Origin: Xanthobacteraceae bacterium
Lineage (GTDB): Bacteria; Pseudomonadota; Alphaproteobacteria; Rhizobiales; Xanthobacteraceae
Reading direction: 5' to 3'
NCBI GenBank assembly: GCA_009694215.1
Contig: SHVN01000002.1
Coordinates: forward strand, 25,111 to 89,110
Length of the DNA stretch: 64,000 nt
The notes beneath the pieces were generated by a model. That model saw only the letters and a program-made list of their open reading frames with translations. It was not told the origin of the DNA and did no database searches. A program made the position numbers and the translations under genes. Positions 53,642 through 63,689 of the stretch are shown here, in pieces (the first letter of the stretch is position 1; each line of letters begins with the position of its first letter).

Positions 53642-55020
53642 GCTCCCTTTGTGGTTTTGCCGGCGGCGGCCAGCGTGCCGCCGAGCAAGATCGCCGGCTC
53701 GTCGGCCGCCGCGGCGTCGAGGCCCTTCACGATCAGGCGGTTGATGAAATAGATGCCCGCGGAAAACACAATGCTGTAGACCACGACGAACAGCGCGAAG
53801 ATTACGGCGATGGCGGGACCGATCACCGGCGAGGTGGCGTCTGCGGTGCGGAGAATTCCCTGCACCAGCCAGGGCTGGCGGCCGCTCTCCGTCACCACCC
53901 AGCCGGCGATCACCGCGATGAAACCCATCCACCAAGTCTGCGCCATTACCAGGAGATACCAGCGCGTTTCAAAGAGCTTCCCACGCCACCACAGGAATGC
54001 GCCGAACACGGCGGCGGCGGCCATGAAGAAGCCGATGGCGATCATGATGCGGAAGGCGAAGAACACGGTAACCAGCGGCGGCCGGTCGTTCGGCGGCACA
54101 TCCTTCAGCCCGGGAATGAGTCCATTCCATTGATGCGTGAGGATCAGCGACAAGCCGTGCGGGATGGAAATCTCAAAGTGGTTCTTCTCGGCCTTGGCGT
54201 CCGGCCAGGCGAAGATGTGGAAGTCGTCGGGCTTGGAGCTGTCCCAGTGCGCCTCCATGGCGGCGACCTTCGTCGGCTGATGCTTGAGCGTGTTGAGGCC
54301 ATGCAGGTCGCCGATCAGGATCTGCAGCGGCGCCAGCACCACGAGCAGGCCGATCGCCATGTGCAACATGATGCGCGCCTCTTCGACGTGATCGCCCTTC
54401 AGCAGATAACGGCAGCTCACCGCCAGCACGACGAAGCCCGCGGTGCGATACGAGGCGTTGAGCATGTGGGCGATGCGATAGGGGAAGCTCGGATTGAACA
54501 CGATCGCCCACCAGTCCACCGGGAAGGCAACGCCGTCGCGCATCTCATGGCCCGCCGGCGTGTGCATCCAGCTATTCGCCGAGAGAATCCAGAACGCCGA
54601 CATCGCGGTGCCGATCGCAACCACCACCGCCGAGAGCACGTGCAGCCAGCGCGGAACCCGCTTGGCGCCGAACAGGAGGATGGCGAGGAAACTCGCCTCC
54701 AGGAAAAAGGCGCTGAGTACCTCATAGCCGGCGAGCGGGCCAATGATGTTGCCGGCAACGCGCGAGAACCGGTTCCAGTTGGCGCCAAGTTCCTAGGACA
54801 GCACGACGCCGGAAACCACGCCCATGCCGAACGACACCGCGAATATCTTGGTCCAGAACCTAGCGATCCGCAGAAAGCGGTCCTGCCCGGTCAGCCATGC
54901 CGTCACATGCAGCGTGGCGATATAGGCCGACAGCCCGATGGTAAAGCTCGGGAAAATAATGTGAAAGGCGATGGTGAAGGCGAACTGCAGCCGTGCCAGC
55001 AGGACGGGATCGAAATCCAT
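53638..55020 (-). pseudogene. cydA: cydA, cytochrome bd oxidase subunit I (CIO type), with in-frame TAG
   Basis: 460 codons from ATG 55020: MDFDPVLLARLQFAFTIAFH, HIIFPSFTIGLSAYIATLHV (haem-ligand His), then GMGVVSGVVLS, TAG as codon 76 (54793-54795), and on in frame with ELGANWNRFSRVAGNIIGPL, AGYEVLSAFFLEASFLAILL and a normal end. The interrupted position is Tyr or Phe in relatives (VLSYQFGTNW-like). The short Q-loop suggests the CIO subtype. With the TGA in cydB, both oxidase subunits are broken. The rest of both frames shows no further lesion, so inactivation looks recent, or the stops are sequence errors. Confidence 0.85.
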
Positions 55021-55178
55021 GGGTTCAGTCCCCGCAGGAATCCGGGACGTCCAATCGCAACGCCCCGATAACATGTCGGCCTGCCTGTTGAATTCCGCAA
55101 GAGGGCGGCTGTTCCCGCGTCCCGTCGCCGCTATGCTTGGAGGCGCTGGGCTGTGCGGACTTCAATCGGGGGGTGACC

Positions 55179-56501
55179 ATGAGCGATACGACATCGGCGT
55201 CCGGGGGCTTTCTCGAGCGCCAGTTCCGTCTCAAGGAAAACGGCACCGACGTCCGCACCGAGTTCATCGCCGGCGCCACCACCTTCCTCACGATGGTCTA
55301 CATCGTGTTCGTCAATCCGCAGATTCTCGGCAAGGCCGGCATGGACCCGGGCGCGGTGTTCGTCGCGACTTGCGTCGCCGCCGCGGTGTCCACGCTGGTA
55401 ATGGCGTTCTATGCCAATTACCCGATCGCGCTGGCGCCCGGCATGGGGCTGAATGCCTTCTTCGCTTTCACGGTGGTGCTCGGCTACAAGTACACTTGGC
55501 AGCAGGCGCTCGCGGCGGTGTTCTGCTCGGGCGTGCTGTTCTTTCTGATCTCAATCTTCCGCCTTCGCGAATACGTCATCAACTCGATTCCGAAGAACCT
55601 CAAGCTCGCGATCTCCGCGGGCGTCGGCCTGTTCCTCCTCATCATCGCGCTGGAGGAGGCCAAGATCGTGGTCGCGCATCCGGCAACTCTCGTTACGCTC
55701 GGCGACCTCAAGCAATGGCCGGCGATCCTGTGCCTGCTCGGCTTCGTGCTGATCGTGGCCTTGAACTATCGCAAGATCGTCGGCGGGACGGTGATCGGAA
55801 TTCTCGCCGTCGCGGTAATCGGCATTCCGCTGGGGCTTGCGCAATATGGCGGCATCGTCGCGGCGCCGCCGTCGCTTGCGCCGACGCTGCTCAAGCTCGA
55901 TTTCTCGCGCCTGTTCGAACAGACCTTCATCATCGTGGTGTTCAGCTTCCTGCTGGTCGACATTTTCGACAACGCCGGCACCTTGATCGGCGTCTCCCAC
56001 CGCGCCGGCCTGCTCGACAAGGACGGCAACCTGCCGCGCATGCGGCAGGCGTTGCTTGCCGACAGCTTTGCCGCCATGTTCGGCTCGCTGATCGGCACCT
56101 CGACGACCACGAGCTACATCGAAAGCGCGGCGGGGGTGTCGGCCGGAGGGCGGACGGGACTTACGGCGGCGTTCGTCGCGATGTTCTTCCTCCTGGCGCT
56201 CTTTTTCTCGCCGTTGGCCGGCATGGTGCCAGCCTATGCGACGGCTGCGGCGCTGCTCTATGTTGCCTGCGTGATGGCGCAGGGGCTCGCTGAGATCCAA
56301 TGGGACGATCTCACCGAATACGCGCCCGCGGTGGTGACGGCGGTGACGATGCCGCTGACCTATTCGATCGCGACCGGGATTGGGCTCGGCTTCATCACCT
56401 ATGTGCTGTGCAAGGTCATCGCCGGGAAATTCGCCGAGGCCAAGCCCGCGGTGGTGGTGCTGGCGATACTGTTTGGCATCAAGTTCGCGATTACGGGATG
56501 A
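55179..56501 (+). CDS. NCS2 family purine permease (AzgA-like)
   Basis: 440 residues with about 12 to 14 helices. The N-terminus LERQFRLKENGTDVRTEFIA and GATTFLTMVYIVFVNPQIL, then APGMGLNAFFAFTVVLGYKY and the loop LIGTSTTTSYIESAAGVSAG are hallmarks of the AzgA/PbuG/GhxP branch of nucleobase:cation symporters, which import adenine, guanine or hypoxanthine across the inner membrane. ATG 55179 follows GGGGGGTGACC. It is divergent from cydA with about 160 bases between. Confidence 0.9.
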   Translation: MSDTTSASGGFLERQFRLKENGTDVRTEFIAGATTFLTMVYIVFVNPQILGKAGMDPGAVFVATCVAAAVSTLVMAFYANYPIALAPGMGLNAFFAFTVVLGYKYTWQQALAAVFCSGVLFFLISIFRLREYVINSIPKNLKLAISAGVGLFLLIIALEEAKIVVAHPATLVTLGDLKQWPAILCLLGFVLIVALNYRKIVGGTVIGILAVAVIGIPLGLAQYGGIVAAPPSLAPTLLKLDFSRLFEQTFIIVVFSFLLVDIFDNAGTLIGVSHRAGLLDKDGNLPRMRQALLADSFAAMFGSLIGTSTTTSYIESAAGVSAGGRTGLTAAFVAMFFLLALFFSPLAGMVPAYATAAALLYVACVMAQGLAEIQWDDLTEYAPAVVTAVTMPLTYSIATGIGLGFITYVLCKVIAGKFAEAKPAVVVLAILFGIKFAITG

Positions 56502-56523
56502 GACGCCGCCGGATCGGCCAGCG

Positions 56524-57563
56524 CTACGGGCGCAGGCCGTAGCGCGCGAATTCCTCGGCGATGTCCGGCTTGATCGCCTTGGCCGCGGCGAAGTCAACGT
56601 TGCCGCCGTTGCGGTCGCCCTTGCGGGTCTTGGCGATGCCGCGACCGTAGAGCGAGCCTGCAAGCTTCGGGTCGAGTTTCAAGGCCGCGTCGTAATCCTT
56701 GATGGCGTTGTCGGTCTGGCCGAGCTTGAGATAGACGAGGCCGCGGGTGTCGATCACGTCGGCCGCGTTGGCCTTGATCTTGAGCGCCGCATTGCAGTCC
56801 GCCAGCGCCTGCTGCGTCTGGCCGGGGCTGATCGCGCGCACCCAGCAGCGCGCGCTCCAGGCGTCCATGTTGTTCGGTTGCAGCCGCGTTACCTCGCCGT
56901 AGTCGGCGGCGGCGCGGGCGAAGTCGCCCTTCCGCTGATAGGCCGAGCCGCGATTGTTGTAGGCGTAGATGGAATTGGGATTGGTCTTGATCGCCTGGCT
57001 GTAGTCGGCCAGCGCGCGGTCAAAATCCTTCTTGGCCTCGTAGGCCGCCGCGCGGCTGTTGAGATATTCGGGGTCTTCCGGATCGAGGCGCAGCGCCTGG
57101 CCATAGTCGCCGATCGCGCCGTCGAAATCGCTTTTGCCGAACTTGGCGTTGGCCCGGAAATAGTAGGCGTTGGCGAGATTTTTGAGCGTCTCGCCGATCA
57201 CGGCGTCGCAGCTCTTGACCGCGTCATCGGCCGAAGCCGACTTTCGTTCGTTCATGCAGGATGCGGCGGCCTGTGCCGACGCCGCGCTCGATCCGAGCGT
57301 CTGAGGCCGGCGCTGCGGGTCGGTCGGCGAGGGCTGCGCCGCCATCGACGACGGCGCGGATTGCGATGAAGGAGAAGGCTGCGTGATGGTGGTCGTCGTG
57401 CCCCGGTTCTGGGCTGGCTGCAGGCTCGAACCTGAGCGATAGCTCGGCGACTGCTGATAGCTCGGTGACTGCTGATAGTTCAGGCGCTGCTGGAACGGCG
57501 ACTGCGCGTTCGCGGCGCTGCCGGCGACGAGCCCAAGCGCGATCGCCGAATGGTTAATCTCAA
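56524..57563 (-). pseudogene. TPR-repeat exported protein, apparent frameshift in signal peptide
   Basis: The track ORF (274 residues from Met 57345) holds five or more TPR units, e.g. YYFRANAKFGKSDFDGAIGD, NSRAAAYEAKKDFDRALADY and YNNRGSAYQRKGDFARAAAD. The same frame is open further upstream and reads SAIALGLVAGSAANAQSPFQ, a signal-peptide core and cleavage site, then a Gln/Ser-rich linker with a twice-repeated YQQSPSY. It lacks a start: the n-region MRLTI (TTG 57563, AGAAGG upstream) is one base out of frame at ATTCGG near 57548. Inserting one T would join them. Either a real frameshift or a sequence error. An ATG at 57611 shares the n-region frame. Confidence 0.6.
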
Positions 57564-57644
57564 TGCGGCCTTCTCGCCGCGCAATGCTGGTGGCGTATTG
57601 GTCCCGATCATGCGAGCATCATCGCGCGAGAGCGGCGAAACGCA

Positions 57645-57923
57645 ATGAAACCCGTTTTCTTTCTGTTGCTCAGGTTAATTTGCTATCCGACGCTCGCGAT
57701 TGTGCTTGCCGCGGGTGCAGCCCTCATCGTCGTCAAAGTTAATGGCCAATGCCCGCCCCTGACCGAGATCGGGGTGACCTGTGTCACGAAATTCTTGCAA
57801 CGAATCGCGGACTTCGGCCTCGCGGTCGGGGTGTTCACGCTCGACACCGGTGTGCCGATCGTTCTTGCGGTCGGCGGGTTGATCTTCCTGCTCCGCGACC
57901 TGCGCCGCCGCCGCCTTAGCTGA
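57645..57923 (+). CDS. Small hypothetical membrane protein
   Basis: 92 residues with two hydrophobic segments (FFLLLRLICYPTLAIVLAAG and LDTGVPIVLAVGGLIFLL), a loop with two Cys (GQCPPLTEIGVTCVTKFL), and a basic C-terminus (RDLRRRRLS) that should face the cytoplasm. No family is recognised. Its stop overlaps the convergent uracil-DNA glycosylase gene by eight bases. The clean frame and typical topology favour a real gene. Function unknown. Confidence 0.55.
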   Translation: MKPVFFLLLRLICYPTLAIVLAAGAALIVVKVNGQCPPLTEIGVTCVTKFLQRIADFGLAVGVFTLDTGVPIVLAVGGLIFLLRDLRRRRLS

Positions 57924-58743
57924 GCGCCTTCTTGATCGCCAGCAAGTCGCGCCATGCGAGCCGCTTGCCGATCGGCGAGTGTAGGAGATACGCCGGATGC
58001 AGCATCGGCATGGCGCGGATTTCGCGGGTGCCGGTCTGGTAGGGAAACCAGCGGCCGCGGTTCTTCATGATGCCCTGGATGCCGAGCAGCGCGCCGGTTG
58101 AGGGCTGGCCGACGGTGACCAGGATTTCCGGGTTGCACAGCTCGATCTGGCGCTGGATGAACGGTAGGCAGATCTGCGTCTCGACCGGCGTCGGTGTGCG
58201 GTTGCCCGGTGGCCGCCACGGCACGATGTTGGCGATGTAGACCTTGGTGCGGTCGAGGCCGATCGCCGCCAGCATGCGGTCGAGCAACTGTCCCGAGCGT
58301 CCGACGAACGGCAGCCCCTGCTTGTCCTCCTCCGCGCCCGGCGCCTCGCCGACGAACATCAGCCGCGATCCGGGCGTGCCGTCGGCGAACACGAGGCGGC
58401 TCGCCCCGCCCTTCAGGCTGCAGCCATCAAAGCGGTCCAGGATGGCGTGCAAGTCGTCGAGGCTCGCGGCGCTGCGCGCCGCTTCGCGCGCCGCCATGAC
58501 GGCGGCGTCGGGCGTGGGGGGAGGCGGGACCGCAGGGGCTTTCGCCGGAGCGTTGCCGGTCCGGACGGCGGGCGCGGGAGCCGAGTCTCCGCCGCCGACG
58601 CGTGGCGCCGAAGTAGGCGGCCTGGTGGCGGTGGGCTCATCGCCCGACAACCAGTCCTTGGCGTCCTCGCCGGTGGCCGTGTCGACGCCGGCTTCGGCGT
58701 AGAAGGCAAGGAGGTCGCGGGCGGTCTTGCTGCTGGGGGTCAT
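57916..58743 (-). CDS. Uracil-DNA glycosylase, iron-sulfur UdgA-like
   Basis: 275 residues. A Pro/Ala-rich linker (to about residue 85) precedes the catalytic domain: [20 protein letters not shown] with the uracil-binding GEAPGAxE loop, [40 protein letters not shown] and the C-terminal [11 protein letters not shown]. Cys in GCSLKGG and CLPF are candidate cluster ligands. The enzyme removes uracil from DNA. The N-terminal extension is common in Rhizobiales homologues, as far as I recall. It is divergent from ETF-QO, with 193 bases between. Confidence 0.9.
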   Translation of the reverse strand: MTPSSKTARDLLAFYAEAGVDTATGEDAKDWLSGDEPTATRPPTSAPRVGGGDSAPAPAVRTGNAPAKAPAVPPPPTPDAAVMAAREAARSAASLDDLHAILDRFDGCSLKGGASRLVFADGTPGSRLMFVGEAPGAEEDKQGLPFVGRSGQLLDRMLAAIGLDRTKVYIANIVPWRPPGNRTPTPVETQICLPFIQRQIELCNPEILVTVGQPSTGALLGIQGIMKNRGRWFPYQTGTREIRAMPMLHPAYLLHSPIGKRLAWRDLLAIKKALS

Positions 58744-58936
58744 GTGCGATCGTTAGGTGCCGGTCGGAAACGCCCAAAAATTGGGTCGCCGCTATAACAT
58801 TAGGCCAAGCGGTCCTTTTCCAAATGGTGGCCTTTCGCCATAGGATTGCCTCTCGTGCTTCCGCACAGGGTATCATGTTATCCGCCGATAGCTCTGCTGG
58901 CCCAGTCTAGCTGTAATAAGGGATTGCAAGAACGCC

Positions 58937-60586
58937 ATGGCCGACGACACGCCCGCCCGGGAATCCATGGAGTTCGACGTCGTCATCGTGGGCGCCGGGC
59001 CGGCCGGGCTCGCCGCCGCGATCCGGCTCAAGCAGCTGTCGCCGGAACTCGGCGTGGTGGTGGTCGAGAAGGGCTCCGAGGTGGGGGCACATATCCTCTC
59101 AGGCGCGGTGATCGACCCCATCGGCCTCGACCGGTTGCTGCCGGAGTGGCGGTCCGAGGACACCCCGATCAAGACCGCGGTCAGCGACGACCGCTTCTAC
59201 TGGCTCGGACAGTCGGCGGCGCTGCGGCTGCCGAATTTCTTGATGCCGCCGCTGATGTCGAACCACGGCAACTTCATTGTCTCGCTCGGCAACGTCTGCC
59301 GTTGGCTCGCGACCAAGGCCGAGGCGCTCGGCGTTGAGATCTATCCGGGCTTCGCCGCCACCGAAGTGCTGACCGAGAGCGGCGCGGTCATGGGCATCGC
59401 CACCGGCGACATGGGCATCGGCAAGGACGGCAAGCCGAATGCGAGCTTCACCCGCGGCATGGAACTGCGCGCTAAGTACACGCTGTTCGCCGAAGGCGCG
59501 CGCGGCAGTCTGTCGAAGACGCTGATCGCAAAGTACGGGCTCGACCAGGGCCGACAGCCGCAGAAGTTCGGTCTCGGGTTGAAAGAGCTCTGGCAGGTCG
59601 CGCCGGACAAGCACAAGCCGGGCCTGGTGCAGCACTCGTGCGGCTGGCCGCTCGACAATTCCACCGGCGGCGGCTCCTTCCTCTACCACTTCGACGACAA
59701 TCTGGTGTCGGTCGGCTTTGTGGTTCACCTCAACTACTCAAATCCCTACATCTCGCCGTTCGAGGAATTCCAGCGTTTCAAGACGCATCCGCACATCCGC
59801 GGCACGTTCGAGGGCGGCAAGCGGCTGTCCTACGGCGCGCGCGCCATCACCGAGGGCGGCTATCAGTCGGTGCCGAAGCTGTCGTTTCCAGGCGGCGCGC
59901 TGATCGGCTGTGCGGCGGGCTTCGTCAACGTGCCGCGCATCAAGGGCAGCCACAACGCCATCCTGTCTGGAATGCTCGCGGCCGAACACGCCGCCGAAGC
60001 GCTGTCCGAAGGGCGCGCCAACGACGAACTCGCGAGCTACGACGATGCCTGGCGAGACGGCGACATCGGCCAGGACCTTTGGCGGGTCCGCAACGCCAAG
60101 CCGCTGTGGTCGAAGCTCGGCACATTCCTGGGCATCGCCGCGGGCGGCATCGACATGTGGAGCAATACGTTGGGCTTTTCGCTCCTCGGAACGCTTGACC
60201 ACGGCAAGTCCGACGCGGAAACCCTCAGGCCCGCCAGCGAGTGCCGCCCGATCGCGTATCCGAAGCCCGACGGCAAGCTCACCTTCGACCGGCTGTCGTC
60301 GGTGTTCCTCTCCAGCACCAATCACGAGGAAGACCAGCCATCGCATCTGCGCGTCGCCGACATGGCGCTCCAGCAGGCGTCCGAGCATTTCGTCTATGCC
60401 GGGCCCTCGGCGCGCTATTGCCCGGCCGGCGTGTACGAGTGGGTTGAAGAGGGCGGCAAGCCGCGTTTTGTCATCAACGCGCAGAACTGCGTCCATTGCA
60501 AAACCTGCGACATCAAGGACCCCAACCGCAACATCACCTGGGTGCCGCCGGAAGGGGGCGGGGGGCCGAAATACTCCAATATGTGA
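58937..60586 (+). CDS. Electron transfer flavoprotein-ubiquinone oxidoreductase
   Basis: 549 residues. The FAD dinucleotide fold is at the N-terminus (DVVIVGAGPAGLAAAIRLKQ), with GAHILSGAVIDPIGLDRL and the quinone-binding middle (GGSFLYHFDDNLVSVGFVVH). The C-terminal 4Fe-4S module is CPAGVYEWVEEGGKPRFVIN, then CVHCKTCDIKDP. It passes electrons from ETF, and so from fatty-acid and amino-acid dehydrogenases, to ubiquinone at the inner membrane. No ETF genes are in the window. It is followed on the same strand by the TPR gene and ispE. Confidence 0.96.
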   Translation: MADDTPARESMEFDVVIVGAGPAGLAAAIRLKQLSPELGVVVVEKGSEVGAHILSGAVIDPIGLDRLLPEWRSEDTPIKTAVSDDRFYWLGQSAALRLPNFLMPPLMSNHGNFIVSLGNVCRWLATKAEALGVEIYPGFAATEVLTESGAVMGIATGDMGIGKDGKPNASFTRGMELRAKYTLFAEGARGSLSKTLIAKYGLDQGRQPQKFGLGLKELWQVAPDKHKPGLVQHSCGWPLDNSTGGGSFLYHFDDNLVSVGFVVHLNYSNPYISPFEEFQRFKTHPHIRGTFEGGKRLSYGARAITEGGYQSVPKLSFPGGALIGCAAGFVNVPRIKGSHNAILSGMLAAEHAAEALSEGRANDELASYDDAWRDGDIGQDLWRVRNAKPLWSKLGTFLGIAAGGIDMWSNTLGFSLLGTLDHGKSDAETLRPASECRPIAYPKPDGKLTFDRLSSVFLSSTNHEEDQPSHLRVADMALQQASEHFVYAGPSARYCPAGVYEWVEEGGKPRFVINAQNCVHCKTCDIKDPNRNITWVPPEGGGGPKYSNM

Positions 60587-60745
60587 CCGGGGTTCCCCGC
60601 GCGGTCACGATACCGCCACACCGCGATTCGCATGATGTGCCGCGCGGTGGCGTGGCATTCCTCTCCTTGCGGGCGGAGTGCAAAAAGGCCATTCTGAGCC
60701 CAACTCGGAGGGCTGGCGCACCGCCGCCCATGGAGGCAGCCACTC

Positions 60746-62524
60746 GTGATTGTTCCGACTTCGATCCGATGCTTGGCGGGCGTCGTTCTAGGCGCCGCAA
60801 CGCTGCTTCTTCCGGCCGGGCTTTTCGCCCAAGGGGCTGCGCCGGACGCTCAAATCTCGACCCACACGCCCACGGTGCAAGAGTTGTCGCGGCTCTCGGC
60901 CTCGGGGAGCTATCTCGCCGCGCGCCACGCCGGCACCCAGCGCGACGCCGGTGCTGCGGCCGCCTATTACCGTGCGGCGCTCCGTGGCGACCCGAAGAAC
61001 AGCGAATTGCTGGAGCGCGCCTTCCTGTCGGTGCTGGCGGAAGGCGACGTCGAGGAGGCGGTTCGCCTTGCCGACAAGGTCATCCGTCTCGACAAGAATC
61101 ACCGCATCGCCCGGCTGGTGATCGGAGTCCACGCGCTCAAGCAGAAGCAATACGTCGTCGCCAAGACCAACCTGTCGCAGTCCATTCGCGGCCCCATCAC
61201 CGATCTCGCCGCCACGCTGCTCGGCGGCTGGGCGAGCTACGGCGCGGGCGATGCCAAGGGCGCCATCGAATCGATCGACAAGCTGCAGGGCGCCGAATGG
61301 TACGCGCTGTTCAAGGATCTGCACGCCGGCTTGATCCTCGACCTGTCCGGCAACAAGAAGGAAGCCGGCAAGCGCTTCGACCGCGCCCAGAAGCTCGATG
61401 CCACCGCGCTCCGGCTCGTCGAGGCGCACGGCTCCTGGCTCTCGCGCAACGGCCAGAAGGATGCGGCGCTGAAGCTGCTCAAGGCATTCGACGCTCAATT
61501 GCCGCGCCATCCGCTGATCGTCAAGGACATCGAGAGCCTCAACAGCGGCAAGCAACTGCCGCCCCTGGTGGTCGATGCGCTGACCGGCGCGGCCGAACTG
61601 CTCTATGGGCTCGGCGCGGCGCTGGGCCGCCGCGGCGGCGAGGATCTCGGGCTCGTCTATCTGCAGCTCGCTCTCTATCTCTCGCCCAACCAGCCGCTGG
61701 CGCTCCTCTCGCTCGCCGATCTCTACGAGCAGGTGAAGAACCCCCAGCTCGCCATAAAGATCTACGAGCGCGTGCCGCAAAGCTCGCCGTTGCGGCGCAA
61801 CGCCGACATCCAGCTCGCCGTCAATCTCGACACCATCGAGAAGACCGACGAAGCCAAGCAGCGTCTGCAGAAGCTTCTCGCCGAGCGTCCCGACGACATC
61901 GACGCGATCATGGCGCTCGGCAGCATCCTGCGCGGCCGCAAGGCATTCGACGAATGCGCCCAAGTCTACAGCAAGGGCGTGGCCACCATCGCCAATCCCG
62001 AGCGGCCGAACTGGCTGATCTTCTATTTCCGCGGCATCTGCAACGAGCGCGCCAAGAAATGGGACGCGGCTGAGTCGGATTTGAAGCAGGCCCTCAAGCT
62101 CTATCCCGACCAGCCACATGTGCTGAACTATCTCGGCTATTCGTGGATCGATCAGGGCATCAATCTCGACGAGGGCATGCGGATGATCCGCCGCGCCGTC
62201 GAGCAGAGGCCGGATGACGGCTATATCGTCGACTCGCTGGGCTGGGCCCACTACCGGGTCGGCAACTACGACGAGGCGGTGAAGAATCTGGAGCGCGCGG
62301 TCGAGCTCAAGCCCGACGATCCGACCATCAACGACCATCTCGGCGACGCCTATTGGAAGACGGGCCGCTTGGTCGAGGCGGAATTCCAGTGGTCGCACGC
62401 CCGCGACCTCAAGCCGGAGCCCGAGGAACTCGTCAAGATCAAGCAGAAGCTGGCGGCCGGGCTCCCCGAGGAGACGTCGTCGGCGTCCAATGCACAAAAG
62501 AAAAAGCCCGGCGACGGCGGTTGA
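60746..62524 (+). CDS. Exported tetratricopeptide-repeat protein
   Basis: 592 residues starting at GTG 60746, with GGAGG nine bases upstream. A signal peptide (MIVPTSIRCLAGVVLGAATL, cleavage near LFA-QGA) sends it to the periplasm. At least ten TPR-like helix pairs follow, e.g. AAAYYRAALRGDPKNSELLE, LVYLQLALYLSPNQPLALLS, AESDLKQALKLYPDQPHVLN and AVKNLERAVELKPDDPTIND, including the strongly conserved YLGYSWIDQG and VDSLGWAHYR. TPR proteins are scaffolds; the partner is unknown. The order ETF-QO, TPR, ispE is one I recall from other Rhizobiales. Confidence 0.88.
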   Translation: MIVPTSIRCLAGVVLGAATLLLPAGLFAQGAAPDAQISTHTPTVQELSRLSASGSYLAARHAGTQRDAGAAAAYYRAALRGDPKNSELLERAFLSVLAEGDVEEAVRLADKVIRLDKNHRIARLVIGVHALKQKQYVVAKTNLSQSIRGPITDLAATLLGGWASYGAGDAKGAIESIDKLQGAEWYALFKDLHAGLILDLSGNKKEAGKRFDRAQKLDATALRLVEAHGSWLSRNGQKDAALKLLKAFDAQLPRHPLIVKDIESLNSGKQLPPLVVDALTGAAELLYGLGAALGRRGGEDLGLVYLQLALYLSPNQPLALLSLADLYEQVKNPQLAIKIYERVPQSSPLRRNADIQLAVNLDTIEKTDEAKQRLQKLLAERPDDIDAIMALGSILRGRKAFDECAQVYSKGVATIANPERPNWLIFYFRGICNERAKKWDAAESDLKQALKLYPDQPHVLNYLGYSWIDQGINLDEGMRMIRRAVEQRPDDGYIVDSLGWAHYRVGNYDEAVKNLERAVELKPDDPTINDHLGDAYWKTGRLVEAEFQWSHARDLKPEPEELVKIKQKLAAGLPEETSSASNAQKKKPGDGG

Positions 62525-62553
62525 GTGCGGCCAGGCTGCATGCTGAATTTGCA

Positions 62554-62577
62554 ATGCCCGGCCGGTTTGCCGGGCAT
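62554..62577 (+). terminator. Stem-loop after the TPR gene
   Basis: ATGCCCGGC, loop CGGTTT, GCCGGGCAT: a 9-bp perfect GC-rich stem 30 bases after the TPR stop, followed by CGGCATTTTGGGG with a short T run. It is a probable terminator before ispE. Confidence 0.55.
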
Positions 62578-62643
62578 CGGCATTTTGGGGAGCCGCGCAT
62601 GGCAGGTGGCGACAAGGGCGGCCGGGATGGATAAACGTGTCGC

Positions 62644-63513
62644 ATGGCTGCCCTCGTCGAACACGCCCCGGCCAAGGTCAATCTCACGCTCGCGGTGCTC
62701 GGCCGGCGCGCCGACGGCTATCATCTGCTCGACAGCCTGGTGACGTTCGCCGGAGCAGGCGACCGGCTGGCACTGGTTCCCGGCGGCACGCTTTCGCTCC
62801 ATGTGCGCGGATTGACCGCGGCCGAGGCGGGCCCGCTCGACGGCAATCTCGTGCTCAAGGCCGCGAGGGCGCTGGCGACGGAAATTCCCAATCTCAAGGT
62901 CGGGCGTTTCATGCTCGACAAACGGCTGCCGGTGGCGGCGGGTCTCGGCGGCGGATCGTCCGACGCCGGCGCAACTCTCCGGCTGCTGGCTCGAGCCAAC
63001 CGTCTGCCGCTCGACGACGCGCGGCTTCGCAAGGTGGCGCGGCGGACCGGCGCCGACGTGCCGGTCTGCGTCGATCCGCGCCCGCGGCGGATGCGCGGCA
63101 TCGGCGAAATACTCTCGGGGCCCCTCTCGATCCCGAAACTTGCCGCGGTGCTGGTCAACCCCGGCGTCGCGGTGCCGACCAGGGACGTGTTCGCGATCCT
63201 GGGCTTCAACCCCGGCGAAGCGGCCGCGAGCGCCGGGCGGGCTCGCGCGTTGCCGCGCGACCGTGGCGGCTTCGTCGCCTATCTCGCAGGCGAGCGCAAC
63301 GACCTCGAGCCTGCCGCCATCACGCTTCAGCCGGTGATCGCGCGGGTGCTCATGGCTCTGCGTGGAGAGCCGGGCTGCGATCTCGCCCGCATGTCGGGCT
63401 CCGGCGCGACCTGCTTTGGGTTGTTTGCGTCGTCGCGCGCGGCGGCGGCTGCGGCCCGCAGCATTTCGGCGGCGCATCCGCGCTGGTGGGTGAAGGCGAC
63501 GGCGTTCGGTTAG
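62644..63513 (+). CDS. ispE: 4-diphosphocytidyl-2-C-methyl-D-erythritol kinase
   Basis: 289-residue GHMP kinase. EHAPAKVNLTLAVLGRRADG with the catalytic Lys, YHLLDSLVTF, the ATP-binding Gly-rich loop LPVAAGLGGGSSDAGATLRL, and the C-terminal MSGSGATCFGLF are all present. It phosphorylates CDP-methylerythritol in the non-mevalonate isoprenoid pathway. The convergent polyprenyl synthetase, a consumer of its products, begins beyond the right edge of the window, so two isoprenoid genes are neighbours. Confidence 0.95.
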   Translation: MAALVEHAPAKVNLTLAVLGRRADGYHLLDSLVTFAGAGDRLALVPGGTLSLHVRGLTAAEAGPLDGNLVLKAARALATEIPNLKVGRFMLDKRLPVAAGLGGGSSDAGATLRLLARANRLPLDDARLRKVARRTGADVPVCVDPRPRRMRGIGEILSGPLSIPKLAAVLVNPGVAVPTRDVFAILGFNPGEAAASAGRARALPRDRGGFVAYLAGERNDLEPAAITLQPVIARVLMALRGEPGCDLARMSGSGATCFGLFASSRAAAAAARSISAAHPRWWVKATAFG

Positions 63514-63689
63514 CCAAGTCGCAAGAAAGCCACGCGGTCGTAGATTTGGTATGAACCTACCACGAACCTGAATTCATTTTCGTTAGTGTGCAATTTGAAA
63601 CCGTCCACACAGCCCGTGGTGCACATCGAGCACAAATCCGGCGATCGGCCTTCGCGCCCGGCGAGTGTGAATTCTTGAGAGGCGACGCG

